25,987 bases of DNA. Source: a virus. Position numbers and translations under genes: made by a program. The notes beneath the pieces were generated by a model. That model searched no databases and was not told the origin of the DNA. It saw only the letters and a list, made by a program, of their open reading frames with translations. The stretch is from the IMG/VR virus record IMGVR_UViG_3300024999_001208, positions 1 through 25,987 of that record; one strand, given 5' to 3'. Of this stretch, positions 6,841-15,750 are shown one piece after another (positions within the stretch are counted from its first letter, which is position 1; each line of letters opens with the position of its first letter).

Positions 6841-8927
6841 AATGTTTGTTGGTTAATCCAATTCATAATGTCATTCATAGTTTCTCCATTTTTTTCCATT
6901 TGAATAAGTTGAGGTTGTAAAACAGGATTTTGATTTCCAAATTCTATAACTTTCGCTTTTATTTCATTCTCAGCAGTTTTATCTTCATATACTTTCAATC
7001 TACGATTATCATCAATTACATCTAAAGTTGAAACAGTTGGAAGATTTACCGCTCGTCTTGTGGAATTGTATCTATCCAAAACAGACTGCTCAAAAGTATT
7101 TATTTTTTCCAGAAAATTAGCCTTTTTATCTGTAATATCGGCAATCAACGGTTCAAGAAATTTGGTTTCAGAAGGGGTTACCGCGCTTCCCAATAAGTCT
7201 TTTCTGAATGAAGCATAAAGTTGAGTTAATTCCGCCTTAAGTTTTGTAGCATTTTCTCCCTTAAATCTTCCTAACAAATTTTGAAATGTTCCAGCCACAG
7301 GGCCGCCCGGGGCACCTAACGCACCGCCTTCTTGTAAAATCTCTTTAATTCTATTAACCCTAGCTAAAGAAACGTTAGCAGAAATTGAATCTAGGTAAGA
7401 ACCATTCTCCCCCGTTCCAACTAATCCTTTTGCTTTTTCCAATCCTAGATTTTCAACCATTTTCATTGCACCCACCGCATCGCCAGAATTCAAAAGTAAA
7501 GACACCTTACCCATTGCGTCTGTTTGAGTATTAGCATCAGAAGTATTTTGAACAATTGAGTTTCTAAACTTGGTGTTATATGGAGTTGTAACATCTGTAG
7601 CAAATCCGGAAAGTTTATCCATAATCTCCTGTTCTCCCATTCCAGCATCTCTAAATTGTGCAATTCGTTCATCAATAATCTTTCTGTCAGTATCAGAAAC
7701 TTGCCCCTTATTTATGATGTTCATCAACTTTGAAAAAAGTCGGGTTCGTATCATTGTTTCTTCCGTAGAATTTGTCGCGCCAATACTGGGTTTCACTGGA
7801 GTTACGGAATTTCCCGCGACCGGAATTTTTTCAGCACCTTTAACAGCAGTTAGGAAGGCAAAATATTGTTCATCATCAGGGAGAGAAGTGATTGAATCCA
7901 GTAGCAAACCATTCTCTTTCAAATAATTAAATGATTGAATGTCAGTCGGCAAATTCTCTGCTTTGTTTTCTATCGTAAGATTTTTTGCAACCTCAGCAAT
8001 TTCTTTTGAATTTGTAGAATAACCAGCTTTTTTTAATACTTGTAAAATTTCGTTCGGGTCAGAAAAACCATTGGATATTAAAGCTGAAATACCGTCCTCA
8101 ACATTTGACAATCTAGTCGCCTCTGTCTGTTTCTCACTTATCTTCCTCGCCTCCTCATTCAATTTAGAAAGCTGTTCATCAAGGTTGTCATTGATTGTAT
8201 TCAACCGTTCAAACTCTTTGCCCATTAATTCAAACTTGGAAGAATCATAAGCAGAATTCACTTTTGAAATTGCCTCGTTTCTTTGAGAAATTAAACCGCC
8301 AACTTTAGACAGTCCTTCAGAAACTGTGGCCTGTAAAAATCCCAAAGTTATTTCTGGGGTAAAACGGTTTGCACCCCCCACACCTCCTCCACTCCTTATT
8401 CCGGCGGTAGACACAACGGCTTCGGTTCGTTTATTCACGTCCTCTTGTTGGGCAACAAGACGATTGAACTGCTCACCCAAAGACGAGAGCGCGGCGGCGC
8501 GTGAAGAATCCAGTTGAGCACCTAAAGATGTTATAAACGCCTTCGTGTCTTCCGTTCTTTTAGCGGCCGCATCTTTCAACCTCAACGCCTCTTTATCAGC
8601 AGGTGCTAGAGATTCATCCGCCAAAGCACTAAGCACCGAATCCTCTTTGGAAGTATCTTGTTTAGGTGTAGGAGTTACTGGTGTAACGGGCGATGGTGTC
8701 ATCGCGTCCGTCTTGTTTTTCATGTTACTTACAATCCCCGCCCCCGCACTACTTGAAATTGTGGTTACGGGAGTTGTTTTCTGCACAGGAATAACCCCGG
8801 AAGCGTTTTGAATATCCGTTGCCGTTTGCATATTAGGCGTTATAGACTTAGCTGCCTGATCGTGGGAAGCATAAGTCGCCCCTGTGTCTGATTTGTATGT
8901 GCCTGTGGTTGGGTCGTAAGTAACCAT
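6837..8927 (-). CDS. Large coiled-coil virion protein, ejection-protein candidate (696 aa)
   Basis: I place the start at the ATG at 8927 (MVTYDPTTGTYKSDTGATY), which has AGGG 9 nt upstream and avoids overlap with the fibre gene ending at 8932. An upstream in-frame ATG at 8948 would add 7 residues and overlap by 17 nt. The N-terminal 100 residues are Thr/Pro/Ser-rich with a PVTPVTPTPK linker. Residues about 110-290 are long charged helices of coiled-coil type (RLNTINDNLDEQLSKLNEEARKI and similar). A Gly-rich turn (SGGGVGG) occurs near 180. The rest is helical with an ALGAPGGPVAGTF loop near 540. There is no membrane segment. It is coupled to the 590-aa helical protein by a 4-nt overlap. I infer an internal virion or DNA-ejection role. 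A short tape-measure-like role cannot be excluded. Confidence 0.6.
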   Translation of the reverse strand: MVTYDPTTGTYKSDTGATYASHDQAAKSITPNMQTATDIQNASGVIPVQKTTPVTTISSSAGAGIVSNMKNKTDAMTPSPVTPVTPTPKQDTSKEDSVLSALADESLAPADKEALRLKDAAAKRTEDTKAFITSLGAQLDSSRAAALSSLGEQFNRLVAQQEDVNKRTEAVVSTAGIRSGGGVGGANRFTPEITLGFLQATVSEGLSKVGGLISQRNEAISKVNSAYDSSKFELMGKEFERLNTINDNLDEQLSKLNEEARKISEKQTEATRLSNVEDGISALISNGFSDPNEILQVLKKAGYSTNSKEIAEVAKNLTIENKAENLPTDIQSFNYLKENGLLLDSITSLPDDEQYFAFLTAVKGAEKIPVAGNSVTPVKPSIGATNSTEETMIRTRLFSKLMNIINKGQVSDTDRKIIDERIAQFRDAGMGEQEIMDKLSGFATDVTTPYNTKFRNSIVQNTSDANTQTDAMGKVSLLLNSGDAVGAMKMVENLGLEKAKGLVGTGENGSYLDSISANVSLARVNRIKEILQEGGALGAPGGPVAGTFQNLLGRFKGENATKLKAELTQLYASFRKDLLGSAVTPSETKFLEPLIADITDKKANFLEKINTFEQSVLDRYNSTRRAVNLPTVSTLDVIDDNRRLKVYEDKTAENEIKAKVIEFGNQNPVLQPQLIQMEKNGETMNDIMNWINQQTL

Positions 8928-8931
8928 GTTT

Positions 8932-10506
8932 TTAATCCCTAGAACCATACACTGATAATCTAGTTCCTGCTGAAAATGTCATTGTGTAGCCAGTAATCAA
9001 AGATACAGATGTTATTGAATCTGATGTGTTATTCCAAACAAAAGAGCCAAAATTACGATTTTGTGGTGCAGTCCCGACGGATGCCACACCAGAAAAATCT
9101 CCAACCTTGACTCGCGAAGCATTGTTGTTCATGAAGATTTTATAATATCCAAAATCAAAATCTTCCGTGGTATATTTCAATCTTGTTGAAGTGGCAGTAA
9201 ATCTTATTGATGTGCTTACAGTATTATTTATTTCAGTTAATTGCATTGAATAATTTGATGCAACATCATCGTTAAACACCAAAAAGACAGACGATGCGGC
9301 AGAAACACCAGCTATGTCTACATCTATCATTAAAGAACGGTGTGTCCCTGTAAAACTGACTGTAGTTGTCGCGTTGGCGGTTTGTAAAGTATTTTCACCC
9401 AATAATTCCCACTGTGGCTGATACCAATGCAGGTTTCCACTTCCGTCATTCATCAAAGCTGTTGAGGACGCGCCTTGAGTTGCAGGAAAGACTGTTGAAA
9501 CTCCATTTAGTATTAAAGGTTTTGATGCTGAAGCAGAAATCACACTGGCAGTATTTATTGTTGTGGTTGCACCAGAGAATGTTGTTGAAGCTGTCCAGTT
9601 ATATCCTGCGGGTGCGTCAATTGAAGATGTTGCAATAAAGTTTGGGTCAATCTTATTTGTTAAACCTGTTACCACCACTTTATTACTCCCATTTCCGAAA
9701 TATGTAGAAGTGGAGATTAGTGTTGAGAGGAAGTAAGGAGAAGTCAAAGTATAAGTCCCCGCGGCCGCCTGCACCCCTGTAGCCAAAAGCCCGATACCGG
9801 AAGTGTCGGTTGTTGAGGTCGCCACACCTTGAACAGCTACGGAGTTTACATAAGCCCGTGTAGCAAATTGGCGAGTTGATGTCGCGGTGTCCCAAGAATA
9901 TGGGATAGAGGAAAAATTCCACAAGGCACTGATTGTTGAAACATTGTTTACATTTGCATACTGTTCATAGAAACAAGGTGGAGAATTGGAAATAACCACC
10001 GTTGAAGCCCCTGCGTGGCTTGTTTGTAGTGTTGTAGATGCTGTGAATGGGCTGTATCTTTCCAAACCGCGTATTGCACCAGTTAGTGTGGCCGTTCCAT
10101 CGGAATTCTGTGTAACCCCTGTGAAAGACACGAATTCTTGCTTACCATTAGTAGCCCCCGGTTGAATGGTAGCGCAACCCAAATCACCGAAGTTTGTTAT
10201 CGTAAATTTAGCATAAGTCCCGTTGGGTTGCGTGTAACCGAATTTAGTAAGTCCGATTGATGTGGCGGAAGATGAGATACCAGAACCGGAAAGATAGTAT
10301 GTTTCGCCACCAACAGCATTTTTAGAACCTAATTCCAAAGTCTGTTCTTGAAACTCCGAATTTAGTTTAGAACTCTGTTCTACTGAATACTCAACACCTT
10401 GTCTGACATTTTCCAAAGTATCTTTTACTTTTTGAAGTTGAGGAATAAGCCAACCGGAGAGCGAGAGCGAAGCTATTGTAATTATGGAAAGAGCGATGTT
10501 AAACAT
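8932..10506 (-). CDS. Membrane-anchored fibre-like protein (524 aa)
   Basis: Residues 3-24 form a hydrophobic helix (ALSIITIASLSLSGWLI), followed by a short coiled coil (about 27-60) that could trimerise it. A first beta domain spans about 65-180, including ETYYLSGSGISSSATSI, GATNGKQEFVSFTGVTQNSDGTATLTG and LERYSPF, a module I associate with fibre-like proteins of Patescibacteria and their phages. A Thr/Ser-rich shaft follows with ATSTST repeats (about 200-345). The C-terminal 155 residues form another beta-rich domain (QWELLGENTLQTANATTTVSF through FSAGTRLSVYG), like a fibre tip. It lies 16 nt after the hub gene. Probable role: tail fibre or surface-exposed adhesin. The N-terminal anchor is unusual for a virion fibre. 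Confidence 0.65.
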   Translation of the reverse strand: MFNIALSIITIASLSLSGWLIPQLQKVKDTLENVRQGVEYSVEQSSKLNSEFQEQTLELGSKNAVGGETYYLSGSGISSSATSIGLTKFGYTQPNGTYAKFTITNFGDLGCATIQPGATNGKQEFVSFTGVTQNSDGTATLTGAIRGLERYSPFTASTTLQTSHAGASTVVISNSPPCFYEQYANVNNVSTISALWNFSSIPYSWDTATSTRQFATRAYVNSVAVQGVATSTTDTSGIGLLATGVQAAAGTYTLTSPYFLSTLISTSTYFGNGSNKVVVTGLTNKIDPNFIATSSIDAPAGYNWTASTTFSGATTTINTASVISASASKPLILNGVSTVFPATQGASSTALMNDGSGNLHWYQPQWELLGENTLQTANATTTVSFTGTHRSLMIDVDIAGVSAASSVFLVFNDDVASNYSMQLTEINNTVSTSIRFTATSTRLKYTTEDFDFGYYKIFMNNNASRVKVGDFSGVASVGTAPQNRNFGSFVWNNTSDSITSVSLITGYTMTFSAGTRLSVYGSRD

Positions 10507-10522
10507 ATTGATATTATAACTG

Positions 10523-12358
10523 TTAATTTCTTAATTTAATAGGTAAGTTTTCTGAAGCTTTAATATCCGAACCTCTTGAAAGAATTTGAAACACAGCGTC
10601 GGGGTCTTCCGATTCAAAACGAATTTGATATTCAAAAAAATCTTCTAAAGCTACTTTTTTGAATCTGCGATATTTCGGCGTAAGTTCTCCCGCTTCCAAA
10701 GCGCCACCCAAAGGATTGGTTCCAAGTGAGTTCACGCCTAAAGAAGCCGCAACATTTGGAGTGAAAAGGTAAACGGCGGCAGAACCGTCTAAAATCCACG
10801 AAATTATACTCTTACTTCCTTTCCACTCTTTGAGCAGAGAAGCGACCACTTTTGTATTGGCAGCAATATACAGTTCGGTAAAATAATGATTTAAGTTTTT
10901 CAAATCAGCTCGTTTTCCACCGTTTTGATATGCGAAATGAGCTTTGAATGAAATTGGGTTTTCGTTGTCATTCAAACCCGTAAAGAGTTCGTAAGTTTCA
11001 TTCACGGAATTAGAATGTCCGTATAAAAGGTCGTTGTAAATTGACAAAAGACGCATACCCATAATCTGCGGGGGATTCCAAAACCTATTCTCTACATCGT
11101 AAATCCACACCTTGCCGTCTACGGGGGCGGTAACGAGTAAATAATTCCGCCAAAACTTAACCTGCCCGTTTGTAAATGTCGCCACATCAAAGTCTGGTTG
11201 TATCGGATCTGAAATTGGTCGTGCTTGAGGAGACGGAAGATTCTCCACTTGAGCCAATTCTACAAGCTCTTTGTTATTTGAAAGCCAAACAATACTTTGC
11301 TTAATTTTCCCTATAAGTTCTTGTGATACCGCACCTTGTCCCTCGCCCACAAGCAAAGGTTTTACCGTTATGTTTTCTCTGTCTGCAGTAGAACCTGCGG
11401 AAACCTCAAAGAAAGCTCTGTAAAGCCTATTTTTACCTGAAAATACAATTATCTGATTGTTGTTATCGTCAATTTCAAGTCCAATCGTAATATCGTCCAT
11501 TGTTACCAAAGCTCCTTCGCCAATTAAACGTGGAGTTGAAAAAGTAAACAAAGGAATCGCCCCAGAGTTGTCAGTATTTCGCGATACATAAAGTCTACGA
11601 GAAGATTCCGAACCTATAAACACCTGATTTTGCAGAGTTTTAATTGTGTCATTGGTAAAAGTAGAAGCTGGAGTATTAGCGTTTTGTCTCACCACTTGAA
11701 CTACTGGAGCATTGGCACTGAAAGTAAAAGCGGAAAGGTCTGTAGAAACAGTAAAGTCAGAACCCGATTGCGCCGTATAGACAGTTTCTCGCCACGTTCC
11801 ACCTGAATCCTTAATGCGAATACTTCTCGTGCCAGCAGTCCAAAATCCTTCGGTTGTGATAGTTTCTTGAATTGTAATTGTTCCGGCCGTTACTGAAGCA
11901 TCGCCTGCGATTGTCCCGCGCGCGCCAGTCCATTCATAAAGAATCGCGGAATGATTAACGAAAACAAGAACGTCTATCCCCTCGGTGGTATTCCAATAGG
12001 TTGAAAAGCGGATTGGTTTTGTTGTGGAAAGTCCGGTTAAAAGTTCTTCAAACTCCGTTGAATCATCATCGTAGTATTTCAAAACTCCGTTTTCTTCACG
12101 GAGGAATCTCTCATCGCCGTTATGATTTTTCCAAACGTGTTCTGATTTAGGTGGATTGTTTGCGTCATTAACTTGTCCAAACAATTCATACCCAGCTCTT
12201 GTTATCACCTTTCCCCCCACCGCGCCGTCATCATTGGATTTTACATCATTGATAATTACATTTTGAGAACCTTGAATAAGGTAACCCTCGTCTGTGTTAG
12301 TCGGGTCGGGTTTACTGACATATCCCTTACAACCTGTAATCAAAGTAAAATCACTCAT
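10523..12358 (-). CDS. Tail hub / DNA-stabilisation protein, beta-propeller-like (611 aa)
   Basis: Length, beta-rich composition and position fit the tail hub or packaged-DNA stabilisation proteins of podoviruses, of which P22 gp10 is an example. The start, FTLITGCKGYVSKPDPTNTD, and QGSQNVIINDVKSNDDGAVGG are typical of the N-terminus of such proteins, with a motif for the list of inputs followed by repeated blades. Blade-like segments include RFLREENGVLKYY, VLVFVNHSAILYEW, QVFIGSESSRRLYVSRN, IVFSGKNRLYRAFF, SIVWLSNNKELVEL and LLVTAPVDGKVWIYDVENRFW. The C-terminal 110 residues (FTELYIAANTKV onward) form a separate beta domain. It lies between the putative adaptor and the fibre gene, as expected for a hub that links portal to fibres. 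No catalytic motif is visible. Confidence 0.6.
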   Translation of the reverse strand: MSDFTLITGCKGYVSKPDPTNTDEGYLIQGSQNVIINDVKSNDDGAVGGKVITRAGYELFGQVNDANNPPKSEHVWKNHNGDERFLREENGVLKYYDDDSTEFEELLTGLSTTKPIRFSTYWNTTEGIDVLVFVNHSAILYEWTGARGTIAGDASVTAGTITIQETITTEGFWTAGTRSIRIKDSGGTWRETVYTAQSGSDFTVSTDLSAFTFSANAPVVQVVRQNANTPASTFTNDTIKTLQNQVFIGSESSRRLYVSRNTDNSGAIPLFTFSTPRLIGEGALVTMDDITIGLEIDDNNNQIIVFSGKNRLYRAFFEVSAGSTADRENITVKPLLVGEGQGAVSQELIGKIKQSIVWLSNNKELVELAQVENLPSPQARPISDPIQPDFDVATFTNGQVKFWRNYLLVTAPVDGKVWIYDVENRFWNPPQIMGMRLLSIYNDLLYGHSNSVNETYELFTGLNDNENPISFKAHFAYQNGGKRADLKNLNHYFTELYIAANTKVVASLLKEWKGSKSIISWILDGSAAVYLFTPNVAASLGVNSLGTNPLGGALEAGELTPKYRRFKKVALEDFFEYQIRFESEDPDAVFQILSRGSDIKASENLPIKLRN

Positions 12359-12363
12359 TGTCT

Positions 12364-13521
12364 TTATCGTCTAAAAGGTCTTATATTCCAATAAGTTTCA
12401 ACCATTCGCTTGCTCATAGAAGGAAACTCGGAACGATTCTGCGCATACAGATTTTTGAGTTCAATCTTTGCGTAATTATAGTCAGCGGGATTCGTTCGCA
12501 ATTGCTGATTGATAGCGATTAAACATTCAAGAATATATGCTTGGAGAATAACACCCGAAAGAACGCACGAGTCAGTGTCAACAGTGGGAATTGAAATCCA
12601 AGTTCCTGCAAGATTCTTAAAGATGTATTGTGAGTAGTATTTTAGGTCAAAAGGTCGTCCCATTGATACCAAAATATTATCCACTCGGATGTTTGAGATT
12701 GCACCTGTAGCCTGAACGGTTAGTTTGAACGAATCTATCGTTGTTGCTGTAACAGTCCCCGTTTTTGTAGCCGTAGCCCACGGACAGAGAATAAAGTTCC
12801 AACCCACTCTGAAAGCCGTTCCATCAGCTTGAGTCGTCTGCGCAACAGTCGTCCAGTAGTTAGCAGTTAAGTCATTACCGAATATAAAGGTAAGAGATGT
12901 AAGGTTTGTAACAGAGCCAAGATATACGGGGATAATAAAGTCGGCCATTTCATCTTCGTCAGTCAAGTCCAAAGCAGTCATAGTCGTATTCTGAATTCCA
13001 TCATCAGACGCTACGACATCAAACTCAATAGAGGCCGAACCCGATAACTTATACTGCGAATTCGCTTTGAGTCCTGTTGCCGTTCCAACTGCGGAAATGG
13101 TCCCGTTAGAAGTAAGCGAATCCATTGTGTGGAGTGTTCTCGCACATCTGTCTTTCCAATTGATGTTTATGAACTTCACTCCTTCGTTTGCCTCTACAGT
13201 AATCTGTTTGTTTCTTATGTTTAATTCAGCGCTAAAAGACTCTGACGGAACTCTAAATGCACGGTCAGACGCTTGCCTGTCTTCCACATTAGCAATATCA
13301 ATTACCTTTTTGTAGTCAGAAGGTAAAGAATATTTTTGTAAGTCATCGTGAACAAATTGTGAAAGTTGCTGGTTTCGTATCGTTTCAATCGGATCGCTAT
13401 ATCCAAGTAAAGTATTTCCAACTCGTTCAAACAATTCATAAAGGTTCACAACATCATCAAGGCTTGCACCTCGGTTCATACCAGTCAGAGTATTTTTCAG
13501 TTGTTGAATTGTTACGCTCAT
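12364..13521 (-). CDS. Putative head-tail adaptor / tail accessory protein with inserted beta-sandwich (385 aa)
   Basis: The ends are helical: residues 1-70 (LKNTLTGMNRGASLDDVVNLYELFERVGN) and about 318-385 (LQAYILECLIAINQQLRTNP to PFRR). Between them lies a beta-rich region of about 190 residues. Its pattern LDLTDEDEMADFIIPVYLGSVTNLTSLTFIFGND, then AFRVGWNFILCPW and IDSFKLTVQATGAISNIRVDNI resembles carbohydrate-binding-module-like jelly rolls. The start overlaps the upstream stop by one base (TAATG), showing translational coupling, and the hub gene follows after 5 nt. Position just before the hub suggests a connector or adaptor. The domain assignment is by eye, and other tail accessory roles are possible. 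Confidence 0.5.
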   Translation of the reverse strand: MSVTIQQLKNTLTGMNRGASLDDVVNLYELFERVGNTLLGYSDPIETIRNQQLSQFVHDDLQKYSLPSDYKKVIDIANVEDRQASDRAFRVPSESFSAELNIRNKQITVEANEGVKFININWKDRCARTLHTMDSLTSNGTISAVGTATGLKANSQYKLSGSASIEFDVVASDDGIQNTTMTALDLTDEDEMADFIIPVYLGSVTNLTSLTFIFGNDLTANYWTTVAQTTQADGTAFRVGWNFILCPWATATKTGTVTATTIDSFKLTVQATGAISNIRVDNILVSMGRPFDLKYYSQYIFKNLAGTWISIPTVDTDSCVLSGVILQAYILECLIAINQQLRTNPADYNYAKIELKNLYAQNRSEFPSMSKRMVETYWNIRPFRR

Positions 13522-14129
13522 TAGTTAGTTTCTTTAACTGGTCTAAGTTCCGCCCAAATGTTAGATGGTTGGGAAGAAACGGGAACAGTAAATAACACTT
13601 TGAAATACCTAGCTCTATCGGGGTTAGGAATTTGAATTGTAACCGTTGTCGTTGCACTAGAATTTCCTGACAAAACGTCAGTTGAAGTGGCTACCTGTTG
13701 GTATGTCCGATAGAATCCGGGGTTTATAAACTCACGCGAAGTTGTCGCAGTAGCACTCGTAAATGTTTTGTAAACTTCTTGACTCCACTGTTTGCCGTCC
13801 ATTGAAGTCTGAACATAAATATTCACGATACTCTGCGGTGAAGATGAAGCCGCGTGCTGAATTGTCAGATTAAGAGTTTTTGGAACAGTGTTATTACCTG
13901 CCGTAGTATCACAAAGTGTAGAATTTCCTATTGTGCTGGTCGCTCTGCCTTGCGACATCCAATTCACGGTGCTAGTTGAAGAAGAAAGCCCATCAGTATA
14001 ACAGGGAGAATAAGAGTAGAACCCCGGATTCGCCCTTGCTAAAAACGGGTTAGAAGAATAGTAGAAAGCGCCAAGTGCGATGGCGACCAATCCTACAAGT
14101 GTGCCAAGTGTAATTTTCAATGATTTCAT
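13521..14129 (-). CDS. Membrane-anchored structural-module protein, unknown (202 aa)
   Basis: I choose the ATG at 14129 because it gives a natural N-terminus, MKSLKITLGTLVGLVAIALGAFYY, and is preceded by the A/T-rich context (TTATTAAA) seen at many starts here. A longer frame upstream to 14264 overlaps the previous gene and reads as unlikely sequence. Residues 6-24 form a membrane helix. The rest is Ser/Thr-rich and beta-like, with SSSTSTVNWMSQGRATST, IVNIYVQTSMDGKQWSQEVYKTF and RYFKVLFTVPVS, reminiscent of a small galactose-binding-like or fibronectin-like fold. No family is assigned. It may be a minor virion or surface-exposed protein. Confidence 0.55.
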   Translation of the reverse strand: MKSLKITLGTLVGLVAIALGAFYYSSNPFLARANPGFYSYSPCYTDGLSSSTSTVNWMSQGRATSTIGNSTLCDTTAGNNTVPKTLNLTIQHAASSSPQSIVNIYVQTSMDGKQWSQEVYKTFTSATATTSREFINPGFYRTYQQVATSTDVLSGNSSATTTVTIQIPNPDRARYFKVLFTVPVSSQPSNIWAELRPVKETN

Positions 14130-14168
14130 TTTAATAAATAAGTTTTTAATAAGGCATTTGCCTCTATC

Positions 14169-14195
14169 TCCCGCCCTATCACAAGTAAGGCGGGA
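14169..14195 (-). other. GC-rich hairpin in the gap before the 202-aa gene
   Basis: On the minus strand TCCCGCC and GGCGGGA (7 bp, six of them G-C) flank a 13-nt loop in the 79-nt gap between two anchored-protein genes. No T-run follows, so it is not a standard terminator. An mRNA-stabilising or processing element is possible. Confidence 0.4.
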
Positions 14196-14208
14196 TAAGA
14201 AGCAAACG

Positions 14209-14727
14209 CTAAATATCTCCGTAGAGAATGTTTGTCGTTGAAGCGACACCGCCAGTAGCACCAAGCGTCCCAGTTCTACCCATATCGTTCTCCCACATCA
14301 AGGTTACGTAGCCCGCTGTAGTGGAGGCTTTTGCACCAACCAGATGGAACGGAAGTCCAATAAAGACATCTGCGACCGCAGAAGAATAAGGCGAAGAAGT
14401 AGACATCATAGCGAACACTAAATCGCCTGAAGCTACACCTGTAACTGCACAGTCATACGGCGCGGTTGTGGAAGCAACTTGCGCAGTGTTGGCACCAATG
14501 ATTGAAGTGCAAGAAAACATCTTCAATTCGGTAAATTCCGAACCGTTGTCTCCAATTTTCATTCCATTAGCCGCGGGAGCCGTAGCTGTTCCGATACTAA
14601 TTCCGTGCTGAAAACGAGTTCCACTGCCTAGCTCTATTGCCACTTGCTTTACCTGAGGAAAAACATATCCACCGACTGCGATTACTATCGCAATCAGTAT
14701 CCCACCATACACAATTTTGAAGTTCAT
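14209..14727 (-). CDS. Membrane-anchored structural-module protein, unknown (172 aa)
   Basis: The N-terminus MNFKIVYGGILIAIVIAVGGYVFPQ is a membrane helix over about residues 5-24. The remainder (SGTRFQHGISIGTATAPAANG, MKIGDNGSEFTELKMFSC, YDCAVTGVASGDLVFAMM, YVTLMWENDMGRTGTLG) is beta-rich with two Cys (about positions 72 and 92) that could pair. The LKMFSC and GVASGDLVF pattern resembles small beta proteins found with phage fibres and capsids, but I cannot name a family. It is the gene directly after the major capsid protein, where head fibres or minor head proteins often lie. The anchor parallels the 202-, 524- and 951-aa proteins. Confidence 0.55.
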   Translation of the reverse strand: MNFKIVYGGILIAIVIAVGGYVFPQVKQVAIELGSGTRFQHGISIGTATAPAANGMKIGDNGSEFTELKMFSCTSIIGANTAQVASTTAPYDCAVTGVASGDLVFAMMSTSSPYSSAVADVFIGLPFHLVGAKASTTAGYVTLMWENDMGRTGTLGATGGVASTTNILYGDI

Positions 14728-14755
14728 ATAGTTTGATTGCGATTAACGATAATAA

Positions 14756-15724
14756 TCAAGCACCAGCGAGATAAAAGAAACCTTCCCAAGTAGCAGGAAA
14801 CGCCACTTCAAGATACCGAGAACGATACTCCCAAGTATCTGTTCGTGAGTTTTCCGGCGGAATCAACGAGTTGTCAATTTCCGACAAAACTTTCCGGTAA
14901 AGGTGATGGTAATCCGAAACAATACTCACACCAGTCGCTTTGTAAGTTCCTGCATCCCACGCGGAGTTAAGGTAAAGCGATTGTCCGATTGACACACGTC
15001 CGTAATCGGTTTCAAAGATGTTAAGATTGTTTTCACCTCCATCAGCGATAAGGTCAGAATTAAGAATTTCCTTCAAGTGCTTATACTGCGAAGTGCAGGT
15101 AAGCAAACCGCGCGGTGAGTGAATACCCGAAATTTCACCGTCTTGGCCGGGCTGAGTCGTCAAATCAACGAAAGCCGTCCAAAGAGTATCCGGTGTCAAA
15201 GCTCCGGTGTTCAAATTATCCACATTATCGCCATTTTTAAGGGCTGTGTGAGAAGCTGAAGCCAAAGCATCGCCGTCGGGGGTCGTGAAGTAAGTGCCGT
15301 CTGCCGCATCGCCATAAACACGCACGATAGCAGTTCGGTCTTTGGTAATCCTCATACGAGTTCCAATCTGCGAGCCAATTTGCTCTCTCTTTCCAACTTG
15401 GTCAGTCTTAAACGCTTCTACGGAAACCGGAATAGACTTCATCCACTTTTTGACGCGGACGGTCTTTTGGTTGCCGATAAAAGTATTTTCAGACTTAATT
15501 TCCTCCTGTTCTGAAGTCTCCAAGAAGCCACCGACATTTGAATCCTCGTCATAGATATAGGCAATCGTGTCAATCGGCGATGTTCGGAAAAATATCGGAC
15601 TGTCTACGCCTACATAAGACGGGGAAAGAGGTCGTTCTACGGCTTCATACAACGCTTCATCAATTGATGTTTGGCAAGCATCGGGAGACAAATTTGCTGT
15701 AAATCCGCCAGTTAATAATCCCAT
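14756..15724 (-). CDS. Major capsid protein, HK97-type (322 aa)
   Basis: The length and features fit an HK97-fold major head protein. The N-terminal segment (MGLLTGGFTANLSPDACQTSID) is followed by PSYVGVDSPIFFRTSPIDTIAYIYDEDSNVGGFLETSEQEEI, with a strongly acidic loop. The spine-like helix is near residues 100-135 (SVEAFKTDQVGKREQIGSQIGTRMRITKDRTAIVRVYGDA). GTYFTTPDGDALASASHTALKNG and LTPDTLWTAFVDL suit the P and A domains. HSPRGLLTCTSQYKHLKEIL and the C-terminal WEYRSRYLEVAFPATWEGFFYLAGA complete the pattern, ending in the aromatic strand typical of this family. The stop is TGA. It follows scaffold and two decoration genes. I see no separate prohead protease next to it. Confidence 0.85.
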   Translation of the reverse strand: MGLLTGGFTANLSPDACQTSIDEALYEAVERPLSPSYVGVDSPIFFRTSPIDTIAYIYDEDSNVGGFLETSEQEEIKSENTFIGNQKTVRVKKWMKSIPVSVEAFKTDQVGKREQIGSQIGTRMRITKDRTAIVRVYGDAADGTYFTTPDGDALASASHTALKNGDNVDNLNTGALTPDTLWTAFVDLTTQPGQDGEISGIHSPRGLLTCTSQYKHLKEILNSDLIADGGENNLNIFETDYGRVSIGQSLYLNSAWDAGTYKATGVSIVSDYHHLYRKVLSEIDNSLIPPENSRTDTWEYRSRYLEVAFPATWEGFFYLAGA

Positions 15725-15750
15725 TTAAGTAATTTGTTAAACTAATAAAT

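Noticed and set aside
14130-14264. Upstream extension of the 202-aa gene to 14264
   Set aside because: The extension crosses the preceding gene's end and a GC hairpin and gives an unlikely Cys/Arg-rich sequence before a clean MKSLKITLG anchor start.
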